A stretch of DNA of 8,330 nt, taken from contig CAJOOL010000071.1 in NCBI GenBank assembly GCA_905236115.1, positions 1-8,330 on the forward strand. The letters run 5' to 3'. This document shows positions 7,019 through 8,330 of the stretch, piece after piece. The notes beneath the pieces were generated by a model that was not told the DNA's origin, did not search any database, and saw nothing but the letters and a program-made list of their open reading frames with translations. The stretch's first letter is position 1. The number at the start of each line of letters is the position of its first letter. The translations under genes were made by a program, and so were the position numbers. This DNA comes from an uncultured Endomicrobiia bacterium (GTDB lineage: Bacteria > Elusimicrobiota > Endomicrobiia > Endomicrobiales > Endomicrobiaceae).

Positions 7019-7418
7019 AATACCTTTGCGTAAATGGGTTGCTTATTTTGCAAATTTACCTCCGGATTCTCCTGTAGGTCACAGAATTATAATTATTTAT
7101 AAAACCGAAGATGTAATACATTATTTTTATGTAACTTCAAAAGAAGAAAAAGTAAAAGAAAGGTACGCTTTTGATCCGAAAGGATTTATAGTTATCAAAC
7201 AAACGGAATGGAAAGAAACATTAAAAAAAGAATCTTACATACAGTGCGGCAGGCAACATCTAAAACAAATAAAAATTTTAGATTTTCAAAAAATGTATGA
7301 AAAAGCTCTTGCCGAATTTATAGGAACAGTTCCAAAAAATATAGAAAATAAAATAGTAGAAGCTATTGAAAAATCAAAAACATATACTCCTGCCGAGAAG
7401 AAAAAATATACCGGTTAG
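6999..7418 (+). CDS. Small basic protein partnered with Panacea; candidate toxin (PanT)
   Basis: A 139-residue Lys-rich protein that I do not recognise. The first half alternates hydrophobic strands and turns: H-R-I-I-I-I-Y (28-34), I-H-Y-F-Y-V-T-S (40-47) and G-F-I-V-I (62-66). This suggests a small beta-barrel, followed by C-G-R-Q-H-L (83-88) and a helical end from about 95. A MazF/PemK-like barrel is a loose possibility, but no diagnostic motif is visible. The ATG at 6999 is preferred over the TTG at 6990, because GAGGA (6983-6987) lies 11 nt before the ATG but only 2 nt before the TTG. The 20-nt overlap with the Panacea gene implies coupled translation. By position it is the likely toxin of a Panacea pair. 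There is no signal peptide or membrane segment, so a membrane-depolarising mode seems unlikely. Its function is unproven. Confidence 0.7.
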   Translation: MKIPADKIPLRKWVAYFANLPPDSPVGHRIIIIYKTEDVIHYFYVTSKEEKVKERYAFDPKGFIVIKQTEWKETLKKESYIQCGRQHLKQIKILDFQKMYEKALAEFIGTVPKNIENKIVEAIEKSKTYTPAEKKKYTG

Positions 7419-7467
7419 AGTATTGGAAGAGAGTTGAAAAGTTGAGAACAGCAACAACAAAAAATCT

Positions 7468-7520
7468 GTCACTCCCGAGTGGCACGTGCAACAGCACTGT
7501 CGGAAATCTCGCTGTTGAAA
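7468..7520 (+). repeat. Decayed copy of the GTCAT-CCCGA palindromic element
   Basis: The sequence starts GTCACTCCCGA (7468-7478) and continues to TCGGAAAT (7500-7507), then CTCGCTGTTGAAAA. That last block differs at one position from the CTCGCAGTTGAAAA of the copy at 8285-8330. The original stem now has two mismatches and the loop is 21 nt instead of 9. Inside it are an 8-bp perfect palindrome GCACGTGC (7482-7489) and a 7-bp inverted repeat, CAACAGC (7489-7495) with GCTGTTG (7511-7517), so it may fold differently from the other copies. Confidence 0.6.
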
Positions 7521-7547
7521 AGTCAGTTGAATAGTTTAAACAGGAAA

Positions 7548-7592
7548 CGAACAGAAGAAAATTTTTAGAAAAATTCCTCTGCTCGTTTTTTT
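7548..7592 (+). terminator. Rho-independent terminator after the Panacea pair
   Basis: A long imperfect hairpin has its 5' arm at 7548-7566 (starting CGAACAGAAG), a 2-nt turn AG, and its 3' arm at 7569-7585 (ending CTGCTCG), with a tract of seven T directly behind (7586-7592). On the plus strand there are two A-C mismatches and a small bulge. On the minus strand those mismatches become G-U pairs, and TTT follows, so it may also stop transcripts of the convergent pilin gene at 7675-8220. Confidence 0.75.
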
Positions 7593-7593
7593 C

Positions 7594-7614
7594 GGTCAAA
7601 GCTATGTTTTGACC
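7594..7614. other. Perfect 7-bp hairpin in the convergent gap
   Basis: GGTCAAA (7594-7600) and TTTGACC (7608-7614) enclose the 7-nt loop GCTATGT, right after the terminator T-tract. No T-run follows on either strand. It may add to bidirectional termination between the Panacea unit and the minus-strand pilin gene. An operator or the end of a mobile element is also possible. Confidence 0.4.
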
Positions 7615-7674
7615 TGTATTTATTAAATCAAAATTTTAAGTAAATTATTTATTTTTGTTGTATTAATTCGTTTA

Positions 7675-8220
7675 TTACAAAAGAAATTCGTCGGTAGTAG
7701 AACCGCTACTAAATAAACCAATACTAACATTATATGCGACTCTCAGGTAATTTTTATTATTTTTGATTAATTCTTCAGGTATTGGAACATATGAATGAAA
7801 TGAAACTTTAGGATTTTCACTACCGATATATATACCAACACTCGGTGTAAACAGTGTAAAATATTTATTGCCACGAGAATCAATGCCAAGAACTGGATCA
7901 TAACTCGTAAGATTATCTTGTATACCACCTACAGCTTTATAAAAATTACCATATTCGCTGTAGTATGCTTTCTGTGCTGAAAGTATAACTCCCAATAGTG
8001 CATACCCTTCAGCCATTTTGGATTTGTCTACATATCCGCGATAAATCGGCACTGAGATTACCGAAAGAATAATAACAATGGCGATTGTAATAACCAGCTC
8101 TACGAGGGTGAAACCACACCGTCTGTCATGCCCGAGTGTCTTTGTCGGGCATCCCGTCGTTTTTTTGTTTCTATACTTCCGGTCATCCATACATCTATAC
8201 ATCTGTTTAAGTTTTTTCAT
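7675..8220 (-). CDS. Type IV pilin-like protein with long prepilin leader
   Basis: A 181-residue pilin or pseudopilin on the minus strand. The prepilin site is R-R-C-G-F-T-L-V-E, with cleavage expected after Gly36 and Glu at +5 of the mature protein, then a hydrophobic helix to about residue 60. The globular part shares A-E-G-x-A-L and A-Q-K-x-Y-Y-x-E-Y (82-90) and the signature SYDPVLGIDxRGNKYFTLF (106-124) with the pilin at 369-824, so the two are paralogues. The mature part has no Cys, unlike that copy. The start at 8220 is chosen for a strong AGGAG 7 nt upstream. The frame stays open to an ATG at 8319, but that has no such site and would run through the upstream palindrome. The 36-residue leader is very long, and residues 23-31 are encoded by a DNA palindrome. 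It is an orphan subunit gene without assembly genes nearby. Confidence 0.87.
   Translation of the reverse strand: MKKLKQMYRCMDDRKYRNKKTTGCPTKTLGHDRRCGFTLVELVITIAIVIILSVISVPIYRGYVDKSKMAEGYALLGVILSAQKAYYSEYGNFYKAVGGIQDNLTSYDPVLGIDSRGNKYFTLFTPSVGIYIGSENPKVSFHSYVPIPEELIKNNKNYLRVAYNVSIGLFSSGSTTDEFLL
8125..8156 (+). repeat. Palindromic element inside the pilin leader coding sequence
   Basis: GTC is followed by ATGCCCGA (8128-8135), the 9-nt loop GTGTCTTTG and TCGGGCAT (8145-8152), then CCCG. The 8-bp stem is perfect. On the minus strand it encodes residues 23-31 (G-C-P-T-K-T-L-G-H) of the prepilin leader. Stem length, loop length and flanks equal those of the element at 8285-8330, in opposite orientation. 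Confidence 0.8.
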
Positions 8221-8227
8221 AATTTTT

Positions 8228-8232
8228 CTCCT
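8228..8232 (-). promoter_or_regulatory. Ribosome binding site that sets the start of the minus-strand pilin
   Basis: Read on the minus strand, AAAAGGAGA precedes the ATG at 8220, with AGGAG 7 nt away. This is the best Shine-Dalgarno match in the window and rules out the longer reading from 8319 and shorter ones from the ATGs at 8202 or 8190. Confidence 0.85.
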
Positions 8233-8255
8233 TTTTGTTTTATTTTTTATATTAT

Positions 8256-8273
8256 CCGAGGCTAATCCCTCGG
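8256..8273 (-). other. 6-bp GC-rich hairpin in the pilin upstream region
   Basis: On the minus strand CCGAGG and CCTCGG enclose the 6-nt loop GATTAG. No T-run follows; ATAATATAAAA comes next, which could hold a -10 box, but I find no matching -35 box. If transcribed, it would be a leader hairpin about 20 nt upstream of the ribosome binding site. Confidence 0.45.
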
Positions 8274-8284
8274 GTTCCTCTTTC

Positions 8285-8330
8285 GTCGTTTTCAACTGCG
8301 AGATCCCCGACAACAACATTCGGGGATGAC
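8285..8330 (-). repeat. Palindromic element at the window edge
   Basis: Read on the minus strand: GTC, ATCCCCGA, the 9-nt loop ATGTTGTTG, TCGGGGAT, then CTCGCAGTTGAAAACGAC. The arms on the plus strand are 8303-8310 and 8320-8327 and pair perfectly over 8 bp. It begins exactly at the window edge, so it may continue. It is related to the elements at 8125-8156 and 7468-7520. Confidence 0.75.

Noticed and set aside
7363..7599. Minus-strand open frame across the end of the Panacea partner gene and the gap
   Set aside because: It runs through the palindromes and terminator, has no ribosome binding site and no recognisable sequence.
8221..8319. Longer start for the minus-strand pilin at 8319
   Set aside because: The AGGAG at 8228-8232 fits the ATG at 8220, while the ATG at 8319 lies in a hairpin loop of a repeat and has no such site.
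8078..8329. Plus-strand open frame opposite the pilin leader
   Set aside because: It is antisense to a well-supported pilin start and passes through both palindromes; its hydrophobic look comes from T-rich antisense codons.
7468..8330. CRISPR array
   Set aside because: The palindromes are only three, irregularly spaced, differ in orientation, and have no cas genes nearby.

Overview
The window reads as part of a low-GC Gram-negative genome, most likely a gut-associated member of the Elusimicrobiota, of the Endomicrobium kind. This placement is inferred from protein style and was not tested by any search. The grounds are: short type IV pilin-like proteins with the central signature SYDPVLGIDxRGNKYFTLF, one with a very long prepilin leader; a LolC/LolE permease, which implies an outer membrane; strong AGGAG or AAGGGG ribosome binding sites; and AT-rich DNA with scattered short palindromes.

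Layout. Bases 1-248 are the 3' end of a DUF4143-type ATP-binding protein. A pilin-like gene (369-824) and guaA (904-2430) follow, each preceded by a copy of the same ~50-60 bp heptamer-rich element that runs into the ribosome binding site. Next is a tight block: lysS (2558-4090), a lolC/E permease overlapping it by 1 nt (4090-5313), and a secreted polysaccharide deacetylase 6 nt further on (5320-6273). No LolD ATPase is present. A perfect TTGACA-N17-TATAAT promoter lies across the deacetylase stop codon. It drives a ~120-nt leader and an overlapping two-gene unit: a Panacea-domain (SocA-like) protein (6428-7018) and an unrecognised basic 139-residue protein (6999-7418). This arrangement fits a PanA-PanT toxin-antitoxin pair. 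A hairpin with a T7 tract (7548-7592) ends the unit.

The right end carries a second, convergent pilin-like gene on the minus strand (7675-8220). Its 36-residue prepilin leader is partly encoded by a GTC-AT(G/C)CCCGA palindrome. A second palindrome of identical geometry lies at the window edge (8285-8330), and a decayed copy sits at 7468-7520.

How the genes relate. guaA and lysS are housekeeping genes (GMP synthesis; Lys-tRNA charging). The permease, deacetylase and pilins serve the cell envelope. The Panacea pair, the DUF4143 fragment and the palindromes are accessory. The most interesting items are the Panacea partner as a candidate new toxin, the covarying palindromes including one inside a coding leader, and the direct repeat bracketing the first pilin gene.
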